A stretch of 64,000 bases of DNA from Siphlonurus alternatus (GCA_949825025.1 OX463780.1:46790979-46854978), one strand, 5' to 3'. Shown: positions 23,645 through 36,046, numbered from the stretch's first letter. The notes: generated by a model from the letters alone, not told the origin. Program-made: numbers and translations.

Positions 23645-26600
23645 GTGAGTGTGACTCCAGCTAGGTTACAGTACGCGGGGAATGCACCATCCTCAAATCT
23701 GAAGGAAGAAGTGGGTGGCGTTAACTCTGGACCTTCTATATAGTGAGAGAAAGAACGAATGGTCTCCCCGTTCCTGAATCTGCACTAAACTTTATACTAC
23801 GGTTGTCATCTGAATTCTAAAACAGAAGAAATTTTATTGGAAATCCTTGACCTGTCGTAATTATATTCAATGTATAATTACTGATTACTGAATGATTTTA
23901 GGCTGCACTATATACATTATTTAATTACAACTTGTACAGAGTCAGTCATAAGGAATGGACCACAAAGTGATTGGTGCAATGCAGCTGTTCCACTAAATCT
24001 GACTGTGACATTTCATTGAAATTGTAACTTTCAAATAAATTTATAATATTTATTTCTCTCAATATAGGAGTCATTTTTCCATCATATTTTTACTCTGCAG
24101 GCAATGATTTGATCCAGCCCTGAAGTTCTATTTAATTTAATTTTTTTACGTAACAGAAAAACAACAAGCAAGTCACTATATTTTACATATTTATGATAAG
24201 AGTTCTTATATCGGGAGAGAAGTCGCTGCTTGAGATCTCCATTTTTAAAAGTCTTGTGTGAAGAGAAAATAAAATTCCTCTCACTTGTTCATTTAAATTT
24301 ATGTAAAATCATAAAAATTTAATTTAAAACTTGAAATCAACTTAAGATGCGTTTTGACAAGCACATAATGTGACACATAAGAAGAGGAACATTTTGAATG
24401 CACAAATAGAAAATATTATGTAGCCCTACCTTTTTCAATGTATGGAGATGAAAATGTATAAAAAAGTGTTCTTAATTATAAAATAAAATGTAATTTTTAA
24501 TTATATTTAACATTTATTTATATATGTGAGTAAATATTTTAATTAACAACTAAGCAATTATAACCAACCCATCTCAACTAAATAACACTATATTTATTTA
24601 TACAGAAATACTAATCAAATAGCTTTCAAAGCTGACAATTCAATTAACTTTGAAGATAAACAAACTTTAATTTAGTAAAATTCTTGATGGCGATGTTCTC
24701 CGTACGTTCCTTAAATTCTGGAATGTTTTATCTTTCAAATATTCGCGCAACTCTCCTCGGCACAAATTCTTGTTTATTTGTTCGCCAAAGAGTTACAGAA
24801 GGTCAAGCCGACTAACTATAGAGTTAATTTTACATGTACCAAGCAACACACATCTCATTTTAAATACCACTTATGCAAAGAACCGGACTCAACCTAGCAT
24901 TACTAAGGATTTTGTGAGTTCCTTACAAACCGGGCGGTATAGAAATTCTTTGCAATCCATCCATCCCTATGACTGAGGGAACCATATAAACCTAACTCAA
25001 GATGGTCAGTAGTTAAAGAATGATGCCATCAGATGTTACCAATTATCAATCACCGCCCGGATGCTCGAGTGCATATTTTTTTCCCATTATTTGAAATCTG
25101 TATAAATATAAAATATAGCAAAATAATTTATAGCTGAGAATCGTACGATCATTTATCCACTTTTCACTATATCATACCCAATTATATGCCATGCAGGCTT
25201 AAGTTTGTTAATTTCAAATATTGCAATAATTAAAATCAATAAATTTAAGCCTGGTTTAAATTTAGATCTTATATTTTATACGCAATTGGGTGTTTTCTGT
25301 ATCTTGATTTAATGTGGATAACGGCGTTCTTCAACTATACGATGATAAAATAATTTGTCACTTTTATATCAAAACACAGATTTATTTGTACAACGTTTCA
25401 ACGGCACATGTAACGCAGCTCTAACGCCGTTATCCCGCCTCCTTGCTTGCGATTATCAAGGCTAATTAATCTGGTGGCTAACCCGCTTATAAACAAGTCT
25501 CAGTCTGTTTGCATGCTCGTGCTTCGGCTTGGATTACGTGGCTTAGATAATGCCAAGTCTCTATTTGCGCTCAGTACAATCCGCCCTTTCTTATCGCTAT
25601 ATAGTACTTAATGCAACGAGCTTTCAACAGCCGCTTCTTGAATGATGTAATTATACCAGGAAGTAAATAAAGTAATTTTATCATATTTTTCTTGATGGAT
25701 TGGTGATGGTAATTTGTTGCACTTTCTCAAGGAATTTAAGAAAGTTTGATTTTTATTAACAGATTTCTGTGTGCTATAAGCTATAATTGAGAGTTGTAAT
25801 TATATTTATCATTGCTTTAAGGTAGAGATAATAACTTCCATGTTAAATTAGTCAACTTTAAAAATTAATAACTCAAAAACTAGCTCGTTTTTGTATACCT
25901 GAAATTTTACCTACTGATAGGGGATGTAGAGGAGAACATTTTAATTTTTTTTCATAATTTTTATGAATGGGATTTTTTTAGCATTGGGCCAGCTGATCCG
26001 TATTATCTCTACCTTAATTGTTGAACGTTGTTTTTAAAGAGTAAAAAATTATGCAGTTTTCCTAATGAAACGCATATTATGATACTGAACACCTATTTTA
26101 CTTCAATAACTATAATTATAATGTTTCTATAATTGATTTTGCTGCTTATTCGATTTCATGCATGATGAACTCAAAATTGTCCAACATTTCAGAAAGTTCC
26201 CTACATCACGAGACGGTTTGCCAGGGTTAATCCTCTATACTACTGTAAAAACATATCATTATCTAAATATATTTATACAGAGGATTAGCCCTGGAAAGTG
26301 CCAGTGTCGCGCGTATGTCACTCATACTTAATGATGGCGCTACAAAAACTCGGAAATTTTGGTCTAATGTTCTGGCCACGAATAAAATGCGATGCTTTCT
26401 TATGAAATCTGTGCATGCACACTATATATTATTGTACTTATTCATGGTTGAAGCTCTGTTTTAATTTTATTCATTTTAATTTTCCAATGCAGGTAAACTG
26501 TGTTCAATCAATTTAATATTTAAATGTTAAAATTTTGTTGTATATAAGTTTTTTTATGTATTTCTGGAATTTTTATTTTGTAACGTACCGAATTCCTCAA

Positions 26601-26677
26601 CTTGTTTATAAGAATTGTTCAGCTTGTTTCTTTAAATGCTTGTTTTATCGTCTAACAATGACCTTGTATTGTTTCAG
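23645..26677 (+). other. Intron splitting the C1 domain
   Basis: A 3.0 kb phase-1 intron bounded by GTGAGT and TTGTTTCAG. It is AT-rich and contains a diverged palindromic MITE (25817-26017). A short inverted GTTAATCCTCT / AGAGGATTAGCCCTGG pair lies near 26227-26295. Confidence 0.75.
25817..26017. mobile_element. Diverged MITE, TTAAGGTAGAGATAATA-ended
   Basis: It begins TTAAGGTAGAGATAATA and ends with the exact complement TATTATCTCTACCTTAA. Internally it shares AACTCAAAAACTAG, TTTGTATACCTG and TGTAGAGGAGAACATTTTAA with the larger family at 34207-34564. It is therefore a shorter family member that lacks most of one arm. Confidence 0.8.
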
Positions 26678-26715
26678 TATGCAACTACATTTGTCATCAA
26701 GCATGCGAAGCCAAG
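26678..26715 (+). CDS. Tns: Tensin-family gene, exon completing C1 zinc finger
   Basis: A 38-nt exon between a good acceptor (GTATTGTTTCAG) and a consensus donor (AAG|GTAAGT). Joined to the last base of the 23539-23644 exon it reads VCNYICHQACEAK. This supplies the final CxxC Cys, the x4-His and the x2-Cys of the C1 pattern, and ends at a codon boundary. The CRVC-x4-H-x2-CEAK sequence is the strongest family signature here and matches the tensin-2-type C1, where Val follows at the next position. The last zinc-binding Cys of a canonical C1 should come about seven residues after CHQAC, in the next exon, which I could not identify with confidence. Confidence 0.82.
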
Positions 26716-26853
26716 GTAAGTTCCCAACCACCTACATATAGACTACCCCTTATTCATTCATGCTGAAAAAGTTGCATACTTTACATTTTAAAATCCCTCT
26801 ATTAGTTCAAATAAAAACCGCTAGATGTCAAGCGCTGTCTTAAAAAAGTAATC

Positions 26854-26871
26854 GGTTGCCTTGGTAACCGG
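26854..26871 (+). promoter_or_regulatory. RFX X-box in a possible internal promoter
   Basis: GGTTGCCTTGGTAACCGG fits the X-box consensus (GTTGCC, two-base spacer, GGTAAC). About 90 bases downstream is a TATA box-like TATATAA, followed by a transcribed-looking patch ending CATACAG|GTAGGT at 27041. Together these look like a promoter with a noncoding first exon for a shorter isoform. This is inferred from motifs only. Confidence 0.3.
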
Positions 26872-29800
26872 TCGTCTCGACCACCGCGAAAATTACAGCA
26901 AAAGTAGACGGCGAGTCTGGCTGGCAAAATCTCACCGCATTGCACGTCGCCGGCGCCAATGTATATAACAATCACTGCTGTGTAACAATACTCAAGTGAT
27001 TGTTGAGTCGATCTGGATTACCAGGTGTCAGCTGCCATACAGGTAGGTCAAAACGTTATCTTCAATGTTGATATTATATACAACTTGACGCCCCGCGGCG
27101 GCAAAAATTTTATACATAAAAAAAAAGGTCAAACGAAACACATGGTCAGCAAATGCGAATATTTTAAACTTTTTTATAGTATAATCTTATTGTAAACATT
27201 ACACCTGTTTTATAGATGTTATAAAATTTATAAAAAGTTTTATCTTATATTAATAGTTTTTAAAAACATATGTATGTTTATTTTTTGTATATAATTATAT
27301 ACGTACATTAAAAAGTATACGAAACACATGTATAATTGTAGTATATACATGGTAGTAAAGTTTGCGATGCGTAAAGGACAAACATATATCTTTATAATTG
27401 TGTTATACATACAATTATTACGGTCGTGTGTTATTTCAAACATTTTTTATTGAATGGAATTTTTATAGTGTAACATTTTGTGACATTACAGAAGGTAAGA
27501 GAATATTGCCGGCTTTAGCTTTTTGTCTTTATAAATGCCAGCTTTTATAAAGGTGAGACAACCTTGAGAAAAAGAGTAACGTTTTATGTAAGATCGAGAT
27601 ATTTGCATTGCGAAAACACTGCAATTATTGACATATTCAAGGTCTTGTACTTGCTATTTGTTTGTTCGTAATAACCAAGAAAAAACGAATATTGTAGTAC
27701 CTCTTATTTCTACAATATAATCTCTTGAGTATTTTTTTTTTTTTTTGCCGCTGCATGGTTATATTGCTTATATACAGTGTTGCCGTAAACAACAAAAGAC
27801 AACAATACAATAATATAAAAGAGATTCACCTTTGTTATCTATATATGTAAATCTTGTTTAAAATGAACTTTCAATGATGCAAAATTGCTTCATGTATTGA
27901 AAAATATAATGAGCTCTATTGATGTTTTAAGATTTTACTATACAGATCAGATGGAATTACAAAATAAGATTTGTCTAAAATTTTCCACTAGTAAATTATC
28001 TGTGACGTCATAAAATTTCTACCTGCGACATTGTGTATGTATGCTTCTCCCATTTATAAAAATCTTCTTAGCGCGTACTTGCTAACAAGAGCCATCTCAC
28101 CTGATGGTCCATAAGTCAATATTTATATGTTCTAGAGTGGTAAAATGACCTTTATGACAACAGAGCGGTCAAACTACCTGAGAAAAAGAGGGTCGTTTGC
28201 TTGACCGCTGTAGGCTGTAATGTTTTGTATGCATAATTCCATAACGAAGGTGTGCATCACAAATTTGTAAGAGAGTATGATAGAGACATCATACAGGTTG
28301 AAATTTAATTGAAATTTAAAGAAAACGAATAAAAGTTTTGGTGCATTCAAATCTCCTATTATAATAAACACGTTAGAGAACATTTTTTAGTATATAGAGA
28401 ACAAAATGAGAATTGAAATCCTTACAGAAAAATATATTTTTTAGTGTATAACTGTACAGTCAAATACAAAAGATACGGATTCTATAGACTATTTGAAAAT
28501 CCTCATGTTCTTTTGAAAATTTTCTAGTTTAAAAAATTTTCAATATATTTTTCTTATATAATAGTTTTTTTGTAAGGAAATTCACGTATACTTAGTTCGA
28601 TAAACATTTCAACCGGATCTATCAGAGTTTATTTTAGATTCTGACTGTACTCTTATAAGACACGATAATGATGTACAAATATTTTTTTTTTATTATTATT
28701 ACATATATTCTAAGTATTTACATGTAGCAACAACTGGTTGTAGCATGCTATTTAAATTCAATGTGCTTTATGATTTTTTTTTTTTACCACAAGTATAATA
28801 AAAAAAAAATATGTGTACGTCTACATCAGCATATGACGCACATATGACTCAACTAACAAAAAAATTTAATAACGCTGCAATAAATTTAAAAGCAAAAGTG
28901 CTGATGTACTAGCAAATCTTGTTGTTGCTGAAATTGAAAACAAGTAATTTACATAATCCATTTATACAGCTATAAAAACAACCTCCTTGTTTTTACCCCT
29001 GCATGGGTAAACAAGAGGAATTTTATTGGAAGCCAGAGTAAAAAGTACGATAATAAAAAAATAAAATTAACGATGAAGCCATGCACCGCTTAATTTTAAT
29101 TTCGTTCTATCTGATTTGTTTTGTCGTGTTCATAATTAGGGAACTGTAGCAAGAAAGAAAGACCGTGGAATTGAGTGAATGACATAAAAAAGTGCAGGAA
29201 AAATTCAATTAAATTTTGAAATCTTTTAATCTGTTTTTTTTTTTTATAAATTTCAATCTTGAATATAAAAACAATATTTTCTCCCTTTTTGAGCACAGTT
29301 TATTAAAAAATTTAATTATTCCATTATTTTCCTACCTTTATTCCTTTTCATGCATTTAATCTGATAATTTTAAGCCAGTAAAGAATTATTAAATTTCAAT
29401 GTATAAAACCACAATAGACGAATGAAATAAAATTTCACACAATTTAAATGAAGTTTTATAAAAGATAAAATCTTAGAGCACGCTTATTCCCACACGGTAG
29501 TTCATTATTAGATATACTGAGGTTGTGTCTGCATTGTGTTTGTGAATGGACGTGTCAGACCAGCACGCGTTCCTCGTTACTCCCCCTCGTCAGCACACGT
29601 GGCAGTAGTGCACACGTGTTACTGGACCATTAGGCATTCCTCCAGATGCCACGTTACGTCAATACTATCTAACTTAAGTTCGTACTTAAGTATAATGAAA
29701 ATGTTATAAAATACTGATTTTACAGTAAATTTAGTTTGGTATAATTAAGTATAGATAAAGAGATGGTTAGTTAATTGAAATAATGACAATTTAAATGTCT

Positions 29801-30088
29801 TTTGCTCTTTGTTTGTAAAAAAAGTGTCCGGTGAAGAGGGAACAATACGGGACAGTTGTTGATTACATGTTACTGGTAAATGATCGCGCTATCTAATTAC
29901 AAAATTATTGAATGTTGACTATAGCGCCAACAATGCCATTACGTTCCGTGCTCTGGTATAGGCGTAATCAGGTACTACATCGTCACAGCACGGAAAAGGT
30001 TTTATCGAACATTATAAACAATGGTTTGTTTCAACCATTGCAAGTAGAAGACTTTGTAAAAATCAAAGTTAAAAACGTGTGTGTCTAT

Positions 30089-30447
30089 GGCCGTGTCTCA
30101 TTTAAAGAATGCGAACTAAAAGTGTATACACTTCAAACACTAATTTAGTATAAATACTTATTTTAAATGAGACAACTTTACTGTAAACTAGCGCCAACAC
30201 TTCGTAGTGTCAAAAGTTGGAAACATTTGCATCAGCTGATCAATGTTAAAAAATTTAGTGTCTGTGTTAGTGTTTGAAGTTGCTATTTCAAACACTAAAT
30301 ACTAGACCCTTCAAACCCTTCAAATACTTGAACACTTAAATTGCGCTAATTGAGACAACAGTTAGTGTCAATATGGCGTCAACACTTCAAAAAATTGACA
30401 GTCGATAATGTGTTTAGTGTGCATTTTTGTGTATTGGCATTCATTCT
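30089..30447 (+). repeat. Dispersed ~360-bp repeat, copy 1
   Basis: Nearly the same sequence occurs inverted at 54467-54828. Shared landmarks are GGCCGTGTCTCATTTAAAGA at one end and GTATTGGCATTCATTCT at the other. Internally it is dominated by variations of AACACTTCAAACACTAA and its complement, so it folds on itself. No protein is encoded. It is probably a non-autonomous transposon. Confidence 0.8.
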
Positions 30448-31507
30448 ATATTTAAGTACTGAAGTTAAAAAGTTAGTATAGACAGATCCTGTGGGTATTA
30501 TTGGAACGCCCGCTCCTTCCGTTTATTTCCCTCCACCCCATGAGAGTTCATGTAAACAAATCGCCATGATGTAGTGATACATACGCTTATTTTAGTTAAA
30601 ATAATTATATTTTTGCATGCATGTAAGGTTTTGCTGTATGCTGAATTTATTTTAGACACTATGCAGCTGCTCTATAATATATGTGTGTGGAAGGGTAAAA
30701 AGTAGTCCAAAATTAGTTTTTTTTTTTAAAACAAACTATAAGCTTGTGTGGAGAAGGTTAAAAATAATTTGTATGTTGTAAATCATCGTGTTTGGAGTCT
30801 GGAATGATAAACATCGTGGCGGGAGATCTGGACCAGACTGATGCTGGTAAATCAGCGTTCTATAGTTAGCAATCAAATCAATTACTTTTTCGTAGGAGAG
30901 GAGGAATTACATTGATAAATTAGTACATTTAGTAGGGGAAAAAATTAAATTCCAAAGTTACGTTTACTAATTCACTTGTAAGAAATGTAGCTACCTCAAG
31001 CCAATAAACATATAATAATATTTTAAAAAATAAAATATAAATAATATTAATAGAGCTATTTACAAAATAAGAAAACTTAGCAAGATTTTCCTGCAGAATT
31101 TTTAGTACATGCATATTTAGTATTTAGTACTGAAATTTGGTATCACTTTTAGTTACTAAATATTTCTATCATAGACTAAAATCGATATGTATTATATATA
31201 TTATGCAAAGTTTCTTGAGAATATTAGCCTCTTCTATTATGAATTTGTTCTTGAAAATAAGATGTCACTTTTTTTTTTTTTATTATTATAACAACGTACG
31301 TCTTTGAATTTTGCTCTGTCATATTTCATACTCTTTGACTTGTCAAAACTTTTCCATTGAAAAGCCAAGGAGATTAATGTGCTTCAAAAGTTACTCCTTA
31401 ATTTGATATTAATCATATAACATTGTCCCTGTATGGATCGTTATTATACATACTTTTCACTATTCCATAAGATGGGTGTTTTATATTTTTTACTTTTCGA
31501 TATCTAG

Positions 31508-31693
31508 CAAAGATCCCAGCACATTCTTGAAGTATTTGCAAGCGGTGATAAACCGCGACTAGAGGAGCATGTGGAGGGGGCCACAGTTGCCAAGCGTCTT
31601 ATGAGGAGTCTTTATTATGACCGTACCACGCCTTACAGCGTTCAATATCAACTACCAGCAATACGCCGGGCTCCGCCTTTAAGCTGCACTTAG
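31508..31693 (+). CDS. Orphan exon-like ORF, 61 codons to stop (unrecognised)
   Basis: After an acceptor-like tract (TTTTTACTTTTCGATATCTAG) a frame opens exactly in phase 0 and runs 61 codons to TAG. It contains peptides such as HILEVFASGDKPRLEEHVEG and LMRSLYYDRTTPYSVQYQLP, whose composition is protein-like and unlike the AT-rich surroundings. No family is recognised. The phase would fit the end of the C1 exon at 26715, giving a truncated isoform, but the sequence lacks the last C1 Cys expected there. No polyadenylation signal is evident just downstream. It could equally be the remnant of a captured gene or old transposon. Confidence 0.25.
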   Translation, partial: QRSQHILEVFASGDKPRLEEHVEGATVAKRLMRSLYYDRTTPYSVQYQLPAIRRAPPLSCT

Positions 31694-33186
31694 TAGCGGG
31701 GGGTTATGTCCGTAAAAAGGAGTATATTCCTCCCACCCCTTGGCTTAGAAAGCTTATAATGTAAACCCCTCTCTGTTACATAAGGTTGTTTTCATTGGTC
31801 CATTACGGGTCAATATTCTTTGAAATGACCTTTATACGTGACCTTTTAAAACTGTATACTAAATGTACAAGTGTTGTTAACCGTTTATGTAACAATATTT
31901 TAACTAAGTTATGATCCAATATAATTTTTCATATGATATGGAATCTAATATATGGGGATTTTGAAACATTTTTAAAATAAGTTAGCAGGTAAAAAACGAT
32001 ACTTTTGCATAGATATTGCATATTCAGAGAGTGCAATTGTTACTGTATTCTACACATTTTTTAACATATTGGTAAAAATAACATAATTTAAATCACAATG
32101 TTATATAAATTAAATTGAGCTCCTCGAAGCGTCACTGGTATATAAAATGTGGTTGATATTTATGTGACACGCGCCGTCACCGAGATTCAGTCGACCGTGC
32201 GACGATCAAGTTTCGTCAATCCATCACTGAGATTGCGCACAAAAAAAAATTTGTAATATCTGAGGAGAAAATACAAATGATTATTATTGAACACGATTTA
32301 TGATGGTTTAACACGAATAAAGATGACACTATCGATCTTTTTATGTCTGGCTACCTTGATGACGTTTTTCTATATTTTTATTCCTGCAGTTTTATTGTCA
32401 ATAAGAAAGTAATACCAGCTTATAGTTATATGGACAACTACATGAAAAATTTTTATTGCAGAAATGAATAGAGGGTACTGTACCAAATTATGCTACTCTT
32501 AATTTTTCATTTTTTTTTTGAGACCCAGAACTTATATTTTTTAAATAATTATTGAAAGTGCGGCCAAGCCCCCCTGTGGAGGCGTCAATAGGCATCTAGT
32601 CCCCATCCTTTTTTTTAAGGATACAGGGGTGCCAACTTAATTAAAAGAACTTTCAATAATTTAATTTAGTAATTTAAAAATAGTTCTGGGTCTCAAAAAA
32701 TCTGAAAAAATTAAGAGTAGCATAATTTGGTACCCTCTATCCATTTCTGCAATAAAAAATTGAGATCGATACTCCATTCAATAATGACTCCCTATATAAA
32801 ATTTTCTATAAATATTTCTTATTTATTTGAATTTGTAATACCTAAAAGTTTTATGTTTCGTTCACGTGACGAATACATGGAAAAACATGTAAATTCACCT
32901 TAACCATACATTTTGCTCTTGAAACAGAGACGCACCTTTCCCATTGTGCCAGAGGAATTACCTTACAGTCCTTACACTATCGAGCGCTATCAATGCTCCC
33001 TTTGTGAACACGTGTATATATCTGAGTGCTATATAGAAGTAATATTGCTCAGTCATCTCTTGATCATTTCTATGAAATTTGCGTATCACGCGATGTAGCC
33101 GGGATCTCAAGAAACAGCCTGATAAGTTGGAGGAGCTCCCTGATGGTATTATATTCAGAGTGAGCTCAACGCATGCACGAAATGAT
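31694..33186. other. Intron-like stretch
   Basis: AT-rich, containing the second TGGACAA MITE (32428-32755). Nothing else is recognised. Confidence 0.4.
32428..32755 (+). mobile_element. Palindromic MITE, TGGACAA...TATTGCAG family, copy 2
   Basis: Same orientation and structure as 13166-13505, including TATTGCAGAAATGAATAGAG, the centre GAAAGTGCGGCCAAGCCCCC and the inverted right arm. The outermost right end beyond TGCAATAAAAAA is not conserved, so this copy is truncated or diverged there. Confidence 0.85.
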
Positions 33187-33532
33187 TTAAAGGCATATAG
33201 GCCTCAAATTACAAATTAGATAGTCACCAAGTGGGTTTACAGTAAATAATCAACATTCGCATCATTTTTTTCCACGCGTGATGCATCCGTGCGAAGTCGC
33301 AGTTCAAAGTAAGAAATTTAGTCCTTGATGACGTCATGAAGTCCTTGATGACGTCACAACTCAATGCTAATCGGTGCTAGCTGTGAGTTGTGACGTCAGC
33401 AAGGACTTTCTTTGTAGCGCGACTTCGCACAGTCGCACCGCGCGCATGTAAAAATAATACGAATGTTTATTATAAATTCGAGCAACACTTAATGTCTGTC
33501 TAATTTGTAATTTGAGGCATGTATCCCTTTAA
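33187..33532 (-). mobile_element. 346-bp palindromic MITE, TTAAAGG-ended, copy 2
   Basis: Inverted relative to 6276-6621 and of identical length. It begins TTAAAGGCATATAGGCCTCA and ends with TGAGGCATGTATCCCTTTAA, with the same TGACGTCA-bearing inner arms. The high similarity of two copies 27 kb apart suggests recent activity of the family. Confidence 0.85.
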
Positions 33533-34206
33533 CTTTGGGAAAATTAATAGTAGTTCGTATTTTCGTGCATTTAAAATATCCAATATTAAATCTGATTTGA
33601 GCTTGATTTCAATTTTATAGGTTTAGGCTTGTTTACTATATTTTTCTTTCTCGTATTACATGGAACATTCAAGAGCTCTTTTTACGATAGCAAATAATAG
33701 AGCTAACAGAGGCTAACACACAAAAAAAAGTTCGATTTAGGAGGGTTGCTCGCTCCCCTTTGATTTCTCTCGTTTCCATCATTCATCACTCGGAAGGACG
33801 ATTTCTCGTCGGTTGCTCTCTGATATCAATGCGGCTGTCTGCAGCAGTAAGATGCAAACCTTGTGGGGCCACTGGCAAGTCATCGCTGCGTCCTATCTAT
33901 AATGGAGGGAGGAGAAATGTAAACCTTGATGGCGAGCAGCGGTCAGTAGCCATGCCAATATGTTTGTCAGTGTCATCACTCTTGTCATGTACACAGTAAT
34001 ATTTTTTTACTCTCCATCTAGATTTGACTTGAATATCCTCCATATAATATATATATATATATTTTTTTACGTTTGACCTGTCTTCTCCAGAACTCCAGAG
34101 GTTAACCTTAGACAGGGACAGAGGTCGTTCATGAAAGGTCAAAAACAACCCATACACCCTCTGTTGAGTGCCTAGCTGAAATCCCTTAAAATAATTTAAA
34201 AGATGT
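33533..34206. other. Intron-like stretch
   Basis: A mixed-composition patch (33740-34000) is open on + for 79 codons, without recognisable domain or clear splice borders. The rest is AT-rich. Confidence 0.35.
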
Positions 34207-34564
34207 TTAAGGGTAAGGTAACGCCACCAATGTTAAAAAAAATCCCTCACACAAAAATTATGAAAAAAATTTAAAATGTTCTCCTCTACACCCCATATCA
34301 TTAGCTAAAGTATCAGGTATACAAATTCGATCTAGTTTTTGAGCTATGAATTTTTAAAGTTGACTAATTTAACATGGGATTTCCATCATTTCTCCATGTT
34401 AAAGTAGTCAACTTTAAAAATTCATAACTCAAAAACTAGATCGAATTTGTATACCTGATATTTTAGCTACTGATAGGGGGTGTAGAGGAGAACATTTTAA
34501 ATTTTTTTCAGAATTTTTGTGTGAGGGATTTTTTTTAACATTGGTGGCGTTACCTTACCCTTAA
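34207..34564. mobile_element. 358-bp near-perfect palindromic MITE, TTAAGGGTAAGG-ended, intact copy
   Basis: The left arm starts TTAAGGGTAAGGTAACGCCA and the right arm ends TGGCGTTACCTTACCCTTAA. The arms pair almost throughout (CACACAAAAATT, TGTTCTCCTCTACA, GTATACAAATTCGATC, and so on) around a short centre near 34380-34395. A second copy at 47142-50797 is split by a foldback element, and a diverged shorter relative is at 25817-26017. No ORF. Confidence 0.9.
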
Positions 34565-36046
34565 TTGTATAAAGAAAAAAATTGAAGTGAAAACAACTTT
34601 ATATTTTTTACAGTGTAGTTATGTTGAGAAGGGGTGCAAACCTCGGGGACCATGCACTGGACGATGTAGCAAACCTGCAGGGCGGTCGATCGCGTGTCTC
34701 AAACGAGATCATGCCACGCTGACTGCAGAGAACTGCATGATATAACATGCACTATAATTGCAGAAGCAGCAGCAGAGCCCAGGAGTAATGACGTGTAAAA
34801 TGAAATCATGGGGGAGAGAAAGCAAATTTATTCAGTTCATCCCCCTTCATTGTTATAATTTTAATATTCCAGTGCAGTAAAATATTTAAGAGACAGTAAA
34901 ATGTTGAATTCAATATTTCCTACTATGCATTTCGCCTCTGACGGAGAAAAATTCTATATACTGACAAAAGCCATAAAGACATCATAGAGCCATCAGAGAC
35001 TTGAATTATTTGAAATTTCTGTATCTTATCATTTATCATCTTGTGGTGGCCAGAATATTGGCTAAAATTTTGGAAGTCCACGGCAGGGGCGCATCCAGTG
35101 TGCAGTGCTGCATGGCGGGGTGTGGCAATGCCCTATCCTGCAATGTTAAATTTGGGGTGACGGTTGAGGGAGTGGTAACACCTTCAATGTATTTTGGGAC
35201 CTTTTTTTGAGGGGATCGCCCCCATTGCCATTTCCCGGAGACAGTAAACATCTTAAATTTTTGTCAAATTTCTGGCCACAAGACACGTCTCTTAATATGT
35301 TGTACCAAAGAGTTTGAAAATCTCTAGCTTATGACGGAGTTTTTAAAATTTCACCGACTGATTTATATTATTTCTGTATGCGTGACTATACTTTTGTTTC
35401 ACCTGTAGATCTATTTAGAGAAAATTAATAATGTCTAAGTTTAAAATAGTTATAAATAATCTCTCCCCATAATCTTATCCTAACTTTTTTATGTTATTTT
35501 AATATTTCCCCCATTCCTCCACCGATATATTTACGTTACGTGAGGAAAGGGCTGTGTTGACTCAGACGAGCTTGTAAACGGTAAACAAACGCTCGAATGT
35601 CAAAAGGTATTTCTTATTGAGCGGGAATGTCTTCAGTCAAAATAACAAAGATTTAATGTGGCAATTAGAAACATAGTTAAAATAATCTACAATTTAGTTT
35701 TTATTATTGTTTCAAAGTAACATATTTTATAGAGCGCTCTCTGACTATAAAAATATTGCATGATAATTTAAAAATTCCATTAACATAATTAGATAAAAAA
35801 ATAAATTATACTTAATATTTTTTTATATTAAATCTTATCTTTTCATTATACCAGGAAATAAAAATTTATATATAAACAGGTGCATTATACAAAACACCTG
35901 CAAATTCCATTGCATTTTTCTATATATACGCCTTTTTTTTATTTTACTTCATTATAATTTTGCATAAATAATTAAATATACAATAAGAGAGTGTAAAAAC
36001 CGGTTTAATACTTTGATTTATAATACGTAATAATATTATCTGGGAG

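Larger units (their letters stand above)
26716..31507 (+). other. Intron-like stretch with promoter-like GC patch
   Basis: Mostly AT-rich. It includes an X-box and TATA-containing patch at 26850-27050 and the dispersed repeat at 30089-30447. A short mixed-composition patch lies at 29530-29660. No exon is supported with confidence. Confidence 0.4.

Noticed and set aside
24760..24976. ORF of 68 codons thought to be an old reverse-transcriptase remnant
   Set aside because: No RT motif could be found, and the frame has no recognisable neighbour blocks.
29530..29600. Short ATG frame MDVSDQHAF resembling the start of the C1 exon peptide
   Set aside because: Only four residues coincide, the frame stops after 20 codons, and it lies downstream of the C1 exons.
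29912..30148. 78-codon + ORF
   Set aside because: Its second half runs into the dispersed repeat at 30089-30447 and there are no splice or domain signals.
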